39,657 nt of DNA, taken from the NCBI GenBank assembly GCA_016873845.1, contig VGVX01000018.1:1-39657 (forward strand), given 5' to 3'. Made by a program: the position numbers and the translations under genes. Origin of the DNA: Ignavibacteria bacterium (GTDB lineage: Bacteria; Bacteroidota; Ignavibacteria; Ch128b). The notes beneath the pieces are model-generated. The model was not told the origin of the DNA. It saw only the letters and a list, made by a program, of their open reading frames with translations, and did not search any database. This document shows, piece by piece, positions 17,040 through 24,479 of this stretch (position 1 is its first letter; each line of letters opens with the position of its first letter).

Positions 17040-18220
17040 CTAATAACTATCATCTTTTTAATATCATAAAAATCACCAACATTAATTTTATAAAAGTAAA
17101 CTCCACTTGTTAGATTACTTGCTTCAAATTCAATTTGATATTTACCTTGTAATTTGAACTCATTCACTAAAGTTTTTATCTTTCTTCCCAAAAAATCATA
17201 TAGATTTATTGTCACAAAGCCTTCTATAGGCAAATAGTAACTGATGAATGTTGTTGGATTACCCGAATGGGTGGCTTCGCCAAATGGATTGGGATAATTT
17301 TGATTTAAAGTAAAAACTACTGGTGAACCTCCGACAGCTTTTTTCTGTAATTCTGGATCGATCAAAATAGATTCAATATTTGAATACGCTGCAGATAAAA
17401 TTGTACCGTTCAATCCACGTACTTTATAACTTATTTGTTGTGTTTGATTACCCCCTGGCCAAGTTATCTCATTATCAATAAAAGTATTTGTAAGCGAGGT
17501 GCATCTATCTACCCAATCACCATCCCCTGATTTTCTTTTAATTGGAAAGCCCGTGTTAAATTCATCTGATGACCATGTAAGTATTGGATGCTGTGTTCCG
17601 GGTTCGAAAGATATCTCTAAGTTATATGGAGAGGGAGGTTCGAAATAAATTGTCAGAGGGGAATTATTATAGTTCTTAATTTCCCACACGTTTAGTGTAT
17701 CCCCTGATGAATATTCTGTCCAATCGGATGCGTTAGGACTATAAAACAACCTATTTGGTGTCCCAAATACAAATTTTATAAAAACATCTGGATTTTGATC
17801 TCCATAATGATTATCACGAGTATCATAATAAAAATACACATACGGACTTTTACTATACGGACTTTTACTAGTGGTCACCTTATAGAGTCCAAATGCTATT
17901 TCCGGTGTGTTTTCACCTGGTGGTATTGAATGTGAAAACCAACAATCCCACTTAGAAGGATCACTTGTATCGCTAATACCTGTCGTAATTAAACTACTAG
18001 ATATTAAATTAGAATTACTGGTTATTGGGAAATAGCTTGTACTCTGTTTTTCCCAGGTGGTCTTTTGACTCGTTATTGTATAAGTTATCTGCTCATTTAC
18101 GCCTACTCCAAAAGTTCCAACAAAAAGAGCTCCTTCGGTAACTAGCTCTTGTGAGAAAGAAATCTTGTACAAAGAAAAAATTAGAATTGCAATTAAAAAG
18201 TGTTTAATACCGCCTCCCAA
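17036..18220 (-). CDS. T9SS cargo with an interrupted sorting motif
   Basis: A 394-residue secreted protein without a recognised N-terminal domain; residues 205-290 look like a fibronectin-III-type sandwich (PILTWSSDEFNTG). The C-terminal 90 residues are a T9SS type A sorting domain (FTLNQNYPNPF, LYDFLGRKIKTLV, DIKKMIVIR), but GEATHSG is inserted after NYPNPF, where the family reads NPFNPTT. The 21 bases encoding it are a palindromic repeat (17261-17281). The start is unclear: TTG at 18220 has no binding site, while GGGAGG lies four bases before an ATT at 18208 that begins the signal peptide (IKHFLIAILIFSLYKISFSQ). Confidence 0.82.
   Translation of the reverse strand: MGGGIKHFLIAILIFSLYKISFSQELVTEGALFVGTFGVGVNEQITYTITSQKTTWEKQSTSYFPITSNSNLISSSLITTGISDTSDPSKWDCWFSHSIPPGENTPEIAFGLYKVTTSKSPYSKSPYVYFYYDTRDNHYGDQNPDVFIKFVFGTPNRLFYSPNASDWTEYSSGDTLNVWEIKNYNNSPLTIYFEPPSPYNLEISFEPGTQHPILTWSSDEFNTGFPIKRKSGDGDWVDRCTSLTNTFIDNEITWPGGNQTQQISYKVRGLNGTILSAAYSNIESILIDPELQKKAVGGSPVVFTLNQNYPNPFGEATHSGNPTTFISYYLPIEGFVTINLYDFLGRKIKTLVNEFKLQGKYQIEFEASNLTSGVYFYKINVGDFYDIKKMIVIR
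17261..17281. repeat. 21-bp palindromic insertion inside a sorting-domain codon run
   Basis: Two adjoining hairpins, ACCC-GAAT-GGGT and GGC-TTC-GCC. Deleting exactly these 21 bases joins GGATT to AAATGG and makes the minus strand read QNYPNPFNPTT, the family consensus. The insertion therefore adds seven codons without disturbing the frame. Confidence 0.85.
17841..17870. repeat. Perfect 15-bp tandem duplication in a coding region
   Basis: TACGGACTTTTACTA occurs twice in direct succession and encodes SKSPYSKSPY in the 394-residue cargo protein. A recent slippage or duplication event; the frame is kept. Confidence 0.8.
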
Positions 18221-18412
18221 AATAAATTGTTAAAATATTTATTGTCAACCAAGAGCAGTATTTTTTTCGATTCAAGATTTGGCTCTGTAAATCTCAGCAG
18301 CAGTTTTTATTAATCTCTACTACAAGTAATTGTAATACATTCGGCAAATAAAGTCAAGTACAAAAACTATTCAATCTCACTGACGAATTGAAAGATTCCA
18401 CTCAATAAAAAA

Positions 18413-18446
18413 AAGATGCCATACGTCAGCTGACGGATGGCATCTT
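18413..18446 (-). terminator. Hairpin terminator with CGTCAGCTGACG core
   Basis: Outer stem AAGATGCCAT/ATGGCATCTT around the perfect palindrome CGTCAGCTGACG. On the minus strand the stem is followed by TTTTTTTTATTG, a strong U tract, so it terminates leftward transcription. It is the second terminator after the 1020-residue gene; the outer stem equals that at 15644 and the core equals that at 35822. Confidence 0.75.
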
Positions 18447-18452
18447 AATTTA

Positions 18453-18521
18453 GTTCTCTCGATACACGATTTCTTCGAAATCGTACTCGAGAACCATTGA
18501 ATGTAGTTGTTTTTCGAGTGT
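18453..18521. repeat. Nested palindrome, GGTTCTC/GAGAACC family, copy 2
   Basis: GTTCTC...GAGAACC with inner CGATTTC/GAAATCG and a trailing TTTTCGAGTGT, the same plan as 13163-13234. It lies between two terminators in a 390-base gene-free spacer (18221-18609), where nothing else is coded. Confidence 0.8.
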
Positions 18522-18558
18522 CCACTAACTGGACTTGTGATTTAAATGGATATTAAAA

Positions 18559-18590
18559 AGATTCCATCCCGACTTGTCGGGATGGAATCT
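18559..18590 (-). terminator. Strong hairpin terminator after the BNR cargo gene
   Basis: Perfect 15-bp stem AGATTCCATCCCGAC/GTCGGGATGGAATCT with a two-base loop, followed on the minus strand by CTTTTTAATA. It begins 19 bases after the stop of the 1020-residue gene. The core TCCCGAC/GTCGGGA is the free-standing palindrome at 11564-11579. Confidence 0.88.
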
Positions 18591-18609
18591 ATATTTTATC
18601 TATACAAAA

Positions 18610-21600
18610 TTACTTCAGCAGTATCATCTTCTTCAGCTCAGAAAAATTTCCGGCTTCTATCTTATATAAGTAAACACCGGATGAAACTTGTCTTCCGGAA
18701 TTATCTTTTCCATTCCATTCGATAGTATATGTTCCAGGAGCTTGATGATTATCCACCAGCTTTGCAACTTCACTTCCATTTAAATCATAAATAATTACAG
18801 AAACCAATTGTTCATTCGGCAAGCTGTATTTTATTCTCGTAACGGGGTTAAATGGATTTGGATAATTCTGTGAAAGATCAAAGTGTTTCGGGACTCTCGT
18901 TTCTATATCAACCACAGATGTAAGCGTTTGAATTTTTGCACGCATGAAATATGTCTCATTCCAGGATGACCAAGACACGCCATCGAAATCCCAAGCCCTG
19001 CCGTTATCAATCGGATCGAAGCCATACATCGGCTTGTTTGTTCCATCATAAAAAAGTCCAACAAAGAAATCGTCACTCACATTTATATTGTAAGAAGAGA
19101 GATTTATTTCATCCCAACCGGGAGGAACAGCAACTCGAGTTGAGAGCGTCGTAAGATTCGATCCAGGCGCCGAACCTGATTTCCCTTTTATAAATGGCTG
19201 GTACGAACCTGTACCGGCATTTATCCCAGTAAAGTAAATACTCATTTGAGTTACTTTAGCAGGTGTGATAGTTGGAGTCATTCGGTTTGCAGAACCTGCA
19301 CCAGGTGTATTCCAATAATAACCGCTTGATGGAATTCCATCGTCATAATTCAAAGTTACTTCGGTTGGAGTAGTCCCGCCTGAGAGTGGAGCTTTGAACA
19401 TGCTTCTTCCATGAGTTGCTGCGAACAAATATTTGTCGCTTGACCGATAATCGAGATCTGCAATGCTGACATTAGCTAAACCGCCGTTATCAGTTACCCA
19501 AGTGCCGCCATCGTTGATTGATGAAAAAATTCCAAGGTCTGTTCCGACGATTATCTGGCTTGCATTATCTGGATTTAAAGCAACACAATTTACAGGCAAA
19601 TTCGGCAGACCGGAAGAAATATTTGTCCACGTCGATCCGTAGTTGGACGTTTTATAAATTTTGCTTGATGAAGTGTAACCCGAATAAGTTAGATAAGCAG
19701 CCCCAGGATTGGTTGAAGAGATTTCGATATCTGTTACATACAAAGTTGGTAAACTGCTTGAGACGACTGACCAGGAACCGCCATTATTAGTTGTAACCTG
19801 AACTCTGCCGTTGCTGCATCCGGCATAAATTACATTTGAATTTCCTTTAGCGATTGCAATAGCAGAAATCGTTGCGCCAGAAGAACCAGAACCATCGCCG
19901 GTCAAATCGCTGCTAATGGCAGACCAATTATTTGCGCCATCTGTTGTTTTATAAAGCTTGTAAGTTCCAGCAATTAAAGATTGTGAGTTATTAGGATCCA
20001 TAATAAACGGAGCGATGAATTGGCAGCGCTCGGTCGTTCCATCCCAATATCCTGATCCGACAGGAATTCCGCTCATCTTCTTTGTCCATGAACTGCCATT
20101 GTTTGTTGATTTGAAAAATGCAAGATATACGTATTCAGCGTAAAGTGTCGAAGGAGTATTGAAATCAACTTCAGTTGCACCGCCGTCACCACTTAGGATT
20201 TCTGTCCAAGTTAGTCCTGAACTTGTTTTAAGCGTGCCATTATCTTGCGTCCCGCCGTAAAAAACATCTGAGGTCGGATGGACCGCACCATAGTAAAATT
20301 GAGTTACTTCAAGTCCGTTGTTTAGTGCAGTCCAAGCCGTTCCGCTATTTACGGATTTATAAATTCCTCCGTCAGTTCCAACGAACATTGTATTTGCGTT
20401 AGATGGATGGAAAACAATCGCATGATGATCTGCATGTACATAGGCATAGGAAGGATGAGTATACCAATTTGTAATTTGCGACCATGATGTACCGCCATTT
20501 GTAGTTTTAAACATATCCACTCCACCAGCGAAAACTATGTTTGGATCGGTTGGATGAACAGATACAATGTTATTATACCAAGCTTGTGAGCCGGTATAAT
20601 TATTGGCAGTCAGCGATGGACCGGGGACTGTCACAGCTGAAAAAGTATTTCCACCATCAGTTGATTTCTGGAAATGTGAAACACCGCTCGTGCTTAAGTT
20701 TAAAAAAGCAGCATATACGATTTGGTTATTTGATGGAGATGTAGCTAATTCTATTCTTCCAGTTCCGGTTACTGAATGAATTGCACTGAATGAACTTCCC
20801 CCATCATTGCTTTTATAAATCGCTGATTGATTGAACTGTCCATAACTTGCGAAGATAGTTGTCGGAGAAGTATTTGAAATTTCAATATCAATACAGTGTG
20901 CAGATGCACCGCTTAATCCGCCGCTTACAAGGTTCCAATTCGTTCCGCCATTAACAGTGTAGTAAAGTCCAGTTCGAGTAGCAGCATAGAGTCTGCCAGT
21001 TGTTGCATCAAACTGTAAATCGTTAACATAGTAGAAACTGCTGTTCTTTGTTGATGATAATTGAGTCCACGCTGTACCGCCATCGGTAGTTTTAAAAATT
21101 CCTTCGCCCCGGATTGCATCGGCATTGAAATATCCTTCTCCGGTACCGGCATAGATTATATTCGAATTCGCCGGATCCATTGCGAGAGCACAAACAGCGA
21201 GATTTTCCATGTCATCTTTTAATGCCGACCAGCTCGTTCCGCCATTCGTAGTTTTCCAGACGCCTCCACTTACTGCACCAACGTACATAATATTTGTATT
21301 CGATGGATTAATTAGAATTGAACGAAGTCTTCCTCCTATATTATTTGGTCCGACTTGCGTCCAAGATAATGCAGCAGCTTTAGTACTCAAAGAGGGGGAA
21401 TTGAATTTCTTAATATGCTCTAATGCACCACTTCGCCAATTATCCGGAATATAACCGATTGGAAAAGCCCGCTGATCATAATAAAATTTCATAGCTTCCA
21501 TTGGTTTGTCGTAAGCGGCTTTATTTTCTTTTTTAGATTTTATTTTATGAGCGAGCATGTCTTTAATTGTAAATTCATTTTTTGAATTTTCACTCGAGGT

Positions 21601-21672
21601 CTGAAAGATCAGGGATAAACTTGTAATTGCAGTTAGAAAAAGAAGTGATAAATGAGGCAGGAACTTTTTCAT
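18610..21672 (-). CDS. T9SS cargo, BNR/Asp-box (sortilin-like) beta-propeller
   Basis: A 1020-residue secreted protein. After the signal peptide (LSLLFLTAITSLSLIFQT) and a linker, residues 105-770 hold many Asp-box repeats of the form S-x-D-G-G-x-x-W or T-x-N-G-G-T-x-W (for example VWKTTNGGTSW, IFKTTDGGTAW, IYKSNDGGSSF), typical of VPS10/sialidase-like propellers of two or more rings. A beta-sandwich segment follows (about 790-920). The last 85 residues are a T9SS type A sorting domain (SQNYPNPFNPVTRIKYSL, VIIYDLNGSEV, ELKKMILLK). AGGAG precedes the ATG. No enzyme motif is seen, so binding or adhesion is as likely as catalysis. It follows a small lipoprotein gene by 16 bases and ends at a strong terminator. 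Confidence 0.9.
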   Translation of the reverse strand: MKKFLPHLSLLFLTAITSLSLIFQTSSENSKNEFTIKDMLAHKIKSKKENKAAYDKPMEAMKFYYDQRAFPIGYIPDNWRSGALEHIKKFNSPSLSTKAAALSWTQVGPNNIGGRLRSILINPSNTNIMYVGAVSGGVWKTTNGGTSWSALKDDMENLAVCALAMDPANSNIIYAGTGEGYFNADAIRGEGIFKTTDGGTAWTQLSSTKNSSFYYVNDLQFDATTGRLYAATRTGLYYTVNGGTNWNLVSGGLSGASAHCIDIEISNTSPTTIFASYGQFNQSAIYKSNDGGSSFSAIHSVTGTGRIELATSPSNNQIVYAAFLNLSTSGVSHFQKSTDGGNTFSAVTVPGPSLTANNYTGSQAWYNNIVSVHPTDPNIVFAGGVDMFKTTNGGTSWSQITNWYTHPSYAYVHADHHAIVFHPSNANTMFVGTDGGIYKSVNSGTAWTALNNGLEVTQFYYGAVHPTSDVFYGGTQDNGTLKTSSGLTWTEILSGDGGATEVDFNTPSTLYAEYVYLAFFKSTNNGSSWTKKMSGIPVGSGYWDGTTERCQFIAPFIMDPNNSQSLIAGTYKLYKTTDGANNWSAISSDLTGDGSGSSGATISAIAIAKGNSNVIYAGCSNGRVQVTTNNGGSWSVVSSSLPTLYVTDIEISSTNPGAAYLTYSGYTSSSKIYKTSNYGSTWTNISSGLPNLPVNCVALNPDNASQIIVGTDLGIFSSINDGGTWVTDNGGLANVSIADLDYRSSDKYLFAATHGRSMFKAPLSGGTTPTEVTLNYDDGIPSSGYYWNTPGAGSANRMTPTITPAKVTQMSIYFTGINAGTGSYQPFIKGKSGSAPGSNLTTLSTRVAVPPGWDEINLSSYNINVSDDFFVGLFYDGTNKPMYGFDPIDNGRAWDFDGVSWSSWNETYFMRAKIQTLTSVVDIETRVPKHFDLSQNYPNPFNPVTRIKYSLPNEQLVSVIIYDLNGSEVAKLVDNHQAPGTYTIEWNGKDNSGRQVSSGVYLYKIEAGNFSELKKMILLK

Positions 21673-21688
21673 TTTTTTTCTCCTAATT

Positions 21689-22117
21689 TTATTGTTGCAT
21701 GTCCATTATCAACCAACCCATTTTTAGTGTTAGTTTTAGGATTAAATTAACAGTATCTCCTTCGCGTTTGTTCGATAGCGATTTCAACTTTTGGTTTCTT
21801 TGATCTGCAGAATTTATTTTTCCTCTTTCATCCAAATAGAAATTTGGGGAAACCATGATTTCATCTCCGGCAGCAGCCATACTCGGCAGCGAACCAATAT
21901 CCTCGCAAGTTATAAGACGCAGCTTAAGTGAATAATCCTCATCGTTCTTTTTATAAATGCTGAGGATTTTTACCTGCACAAGTGAACGATTGTCTTGTAT
22001 TGTTGTCGGAGATTTTACTTCACCTTGATCAGTTTGAGTTTGATGCTCTTTTTTAGAACAACTGCTTAGAGCAAGAATAATAAAAAAAAGCACGACAGTT
22101 GTCGGTATTTTTACCAT
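21689..22117 (-). CDS. Small lipoprotein, function unknown
   Basis: A 142-residue lipoprotein with signal peptide and lipobox ILALSSC (C20). The mature part is about 120 residues, mixed charged, with a strand-rich region (VQVKILSIYKKNDEDYSLKLRLI); no family recognised. The frame opens at 22129, but GAGG lies six bases before the ATG at 22117, which also starts the signal peptide directly. It sits 16 bases upstream of the 1020-residue cargo gene, so the two are probably co-transcribed. Confidence 0.75.
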   Translation of the reverse strand: MVKIPTTVVLFFIILALSSCSKKEHQTQTDQGEVKSPTTIQDNRSLVQVKILSIYKKNDEDYSLKLRLITCEDIGSLPSMAAAGDEIMVSPNFYLDERGKINSADQRNQKLKSLSNKREGDTVNLILKLTLKMGWLIMDMQQ

Positions 22118-22227
22118 AAGGGCCCTCATTTTTTTGTTTCAAGTTAACAAATTAATTATAAGATGCAAGGATGAGATGCAGTTAAATCTCAGGCATGCTG
22201 CAAATGTTTTAAAGGATTAACTATTTT

Positions 22228-24408
22228 TCACTTCACTACAACCATTTTCTTAGTCTCAGTGTAATTACCGGCTTTGAGCTGATAGAAATAGATCCCAGTG
22301 GATAATTGAGAATTGAGAATTGATAATTGAGAATTATAAATTCCTGGGTCATTAATTTCATCAACAAGCGTTGCAATTTCTCTCCCGAGCACGTCATAGA
22401 CTTTCAAAGATACATGTTCTCTTCTCAATACTGAATACTCAATGCTAGTTACTCCATTGAATGGATTAGGATAATTCTGCGATAGAGAGAATCTCTCTGG
22501 AACGTTTGCGGGTTGATAATCCTTAACGTCAAGTATCACTCCACCTTCACGGTAAATAGATAATCCGGCATTTGTCCCGATAATTTTATGATTCGCTCCG
22601 TCAATCTCAATTGATGTTATGGAGTTGCTCGGAAGCTCGGAGTTAGATACATTGAACACCTGCCAGTTCGTTCCATCGTATTTTACCAAACCTGCATTCT
22701 CTGTTCCAATCCATAAGTTTCCAATTGTATCGACTTTTATTACTCTTATCCAATTGCTTGGGAGCCCGGAGTTCGATGTGTTGTAAACAGTCCAATTAGT
22801 CCCATCGTATTTTACCAATCCATAACGCCAAGTGCCAATCCATTTATTATTTAGACTGTCTATTGCCAATGAGATTATCCAGTTTTCCGGTAAACCGGAA
22901 GTCGATGTATTGTAAACACCCCAGCTTGCTTCATCGGTTATAACCAAGCCATTCTCCGTTCCAATCCATTTATAGTTGAATTTATCTATCAGAATTGAGC
23001 TGATGTATCTGCCCGGAAGACCAGAATTATATCTATTGTAAATAGTCCAATTGATTCCGTTAAATTTAGCTACACCATTATCGGTTCCTATCCATTTGTT
23101 CCCGTATGAATCGATGTTAACGCAAAGTACGTTATTGCTTGGGATGGGTGAGTTCGAAGTATTGAAAGTATCCCATTTGGCACCATTAAAGTGAAGCAAT
23201 CCGTTGAACTGCGTTCCGACCCAGATTTTGTTAGCAGAGTCTGTTTTAAGAGTTTGTATGTAAGTTCCGGGAATTTCACCCCGCCAGCTTGTTGTGTTTT
23301 TATCTGATTTATGAAATACAATTCCGCTTCCGTAAGTTCCGATTAAGATGTTACCGGATTTATCGTATGCAACAGCTTTAACATAATCGTTTTGGATGCC
23401 GGTGTTGTTGTTATCGAAAATAAACCAATCAGCGCAATCGTATTTAACAACTCTATTATCATTAGTCCCCAGAAAAACATCTGAGCCGTCAGATAGTATT
23501 ATATTGATCCATGAATAAGGTAATCCAGAGTTCATTTCGTCAAGTTGGAGATAATTGGTGGTGTCATTGAAAATTATTACAAATCTATGAGACGGAAATA
23601 GAGCGTCTCCATGAAAACCTATCCAAATTCGACCAGCACTGTCTTCAGTAATTGTTGTAAATCTATGTGAATCATTCTTAAAATAATGAATCCATCTGCT
23701 TCCGTTAAAAATAGCAATTCCAAGATATCCACCAATCCAAATATTATCATGTCTATCAATATAAATGTCTAATATTGTTTCAGGAATACGTGAGGAAGTT
23801 CTGTTAAATGTTATCCAGCTTGTATCATTAAATATTGCTAATCCGCCGTTCCACCCAGTTCCGATGTACTTCTTATTAAATCTATCAATAGTAATTGCGG
23901 TTACTTTTATTTCTGGAAGTCCAGAATTCCCCGTCCAATATCTTGTCCAGTTTGTGCCATCAAATTTAATTAATCCTTTTTCCTCAGTACCGATCCATAT
24001 ATTTCCAATAGAATCAAATGCAACAGCATTTATTATGTTTTCCATAATACCTGAATTCGCGGTGTTATAGATAGTCCATTCGATTCCATCGTATTTTGCT
24101 AGCCCATAGCCGTTGGTCAAAAACCATTTGTTATCGTTTTTATCTATCAGAAGTTTTTTAATCGTAGACTTTGGTATTCCTGGAATTTGGATTTCGATAT
24201 TTGTCCAATTAAAATTGTCGTATGTTACAACATCACCATTTCCCATTAAAAACCATTTTACTTTTTTCTTGTCTATCGCAATCGATAGAATTTTTGAGTT
24301 GGTAATCCCAGTTTTATTTTTATTATAAGTACGCCATTCTAAAGATTGTGCCACAAGTGATGTGGGTAAAAGAAAAATAATTATTATTAAGTTTAATATT
24401 TTATACAT
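22228..24408 (-). CDS. T9SS cargo, long two-component-propeller repeat protein
   Basis: A 726-residue secreted protein made of about fourteen Reg_prop units of roughly 45 residues (NNKWIGTWRYGLVKYDGTNW, then YNTSNSGLPSNWI is a typical pair), enough for two seven-bladed propellers. The signal peptide reads ILNLIIIIFLLPTSLVA. The C-terminus is a T9SS type A sorting domain (SQNYPNPFNGVTSIEY, VYDVLGREIATLV, TETKKMVVVK), enlarged by NSQLSILNSQLS, which is encoded by heptamer repeats. The frame opens at 24441, but the ATG at 24408, preceded by AGGTG, starts at the signal peptide and is chosen. Same fold as the 15692 gene and the sensor part of the regulator at 32783. Confidence 0.88.
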   Translation of the reverse strand: MYKILNLIIIIFLLPTSLVAQSLEWRTYNKNKTGITNSKILSIAIDKKKVKWFLMGNGDVVTYDNFNWTNIEIQIPGIPKSTIKKLLIDKNDNKWFLTNGYGLAKYDGIEWTIYNTANSGIMENIINAVAFDSIGNIWIGTEEKGLIKFDGTNWTRYWTGNSGLPEIKVTAITIDRFNKKYIGTGWNGGLAIFNDTSWITFNRTSSRIPETILDIYIDRHDNIWIGGYLGIAIFNGSRWIHYFKNDSHRFTTITEDSAGRIWIGFHGDALFPSHRFVIIFNDTTNYLQLDEMNSGLPYSWINIILSDGSDVFLGTNDNRVVKYDCADWFIFDNNNTGIQNDYVKAVAYDKSGNILIGTYGSGIVFHKSDKNTTSWRGEIPGTYIQTLKTDSANKIWVGTQFNGLLHFNGAKWDTFNTSNSPIPSNNVLCVNIDSYGNKWIGTDNGVAKFNGINWTIYNRYNSGLPGRYISSILIDKFNYKWIGTENGLVITDEASWGVYNTSTSGLPENWIISLAIDSLNNKWIGTWRYGLVKYDGTNWTVYNTSNSGLPSNWIRVIKVDTIGNLWIGTENAGLVKYDGTNWQVFNVSNSELPSNSITSIEIDGANHKIIGTNAGLSIYREGGVILDVKDYQPANVPERFSLSQNYPNPFNGVTSIEYSVLRREHVSLKVYDVLGREIATLVDEINDPGIYNSQLSILNSQLSTGIYFYQLKAGNYTETKKMVVVK
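22302..22336. repeat. Heptamer tandem array in a sorting domain
   Basis: Five 7-base units in a row: ATAATTG, AGAATTG, AGAATTG, ATAATTG, AGAATTA. They encode the run NSQLSILNSQLS in the sorting domain of the propeller protein, a stretch absent from the other sorting domains in the window. Confidence 0.85.
22427..22447. repeat. Short heptamer array in the same sorting domain
   Basis: Three 7-base units, AATACTG, AATACTC, AATGCTA. On the minus strand they encode SIEYSV, just after the QNYPNPFNG motif. The unit type AGTATT(G/C) is shared with the array at 28162-28196. Confidence 0.6.
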
Positions 24409-24432
24409 ACTTTTTGCACCTAACAGATAAGT

Positions 24433-24467
24433 GAGATGCAAGCTGAATAATGATCAGCTTGCATCTC
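24433..24467 (-). terminator. Perfect 14-bp hairpin between cargo genes
   Basis: GAGATGCAAGCTGA/TCAGCTTGCATCTC with a 7-base loop, 12 bases after the stop of the 575-residue gene and 24 bases before the start of the next. No U tract follows on the minus strand, so it may be an intercistronic stabiliser or attenuator instead of a full terminator. Confidence 0.6.
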
Positions 24468-24479
24468 AGTTTAACAAAA

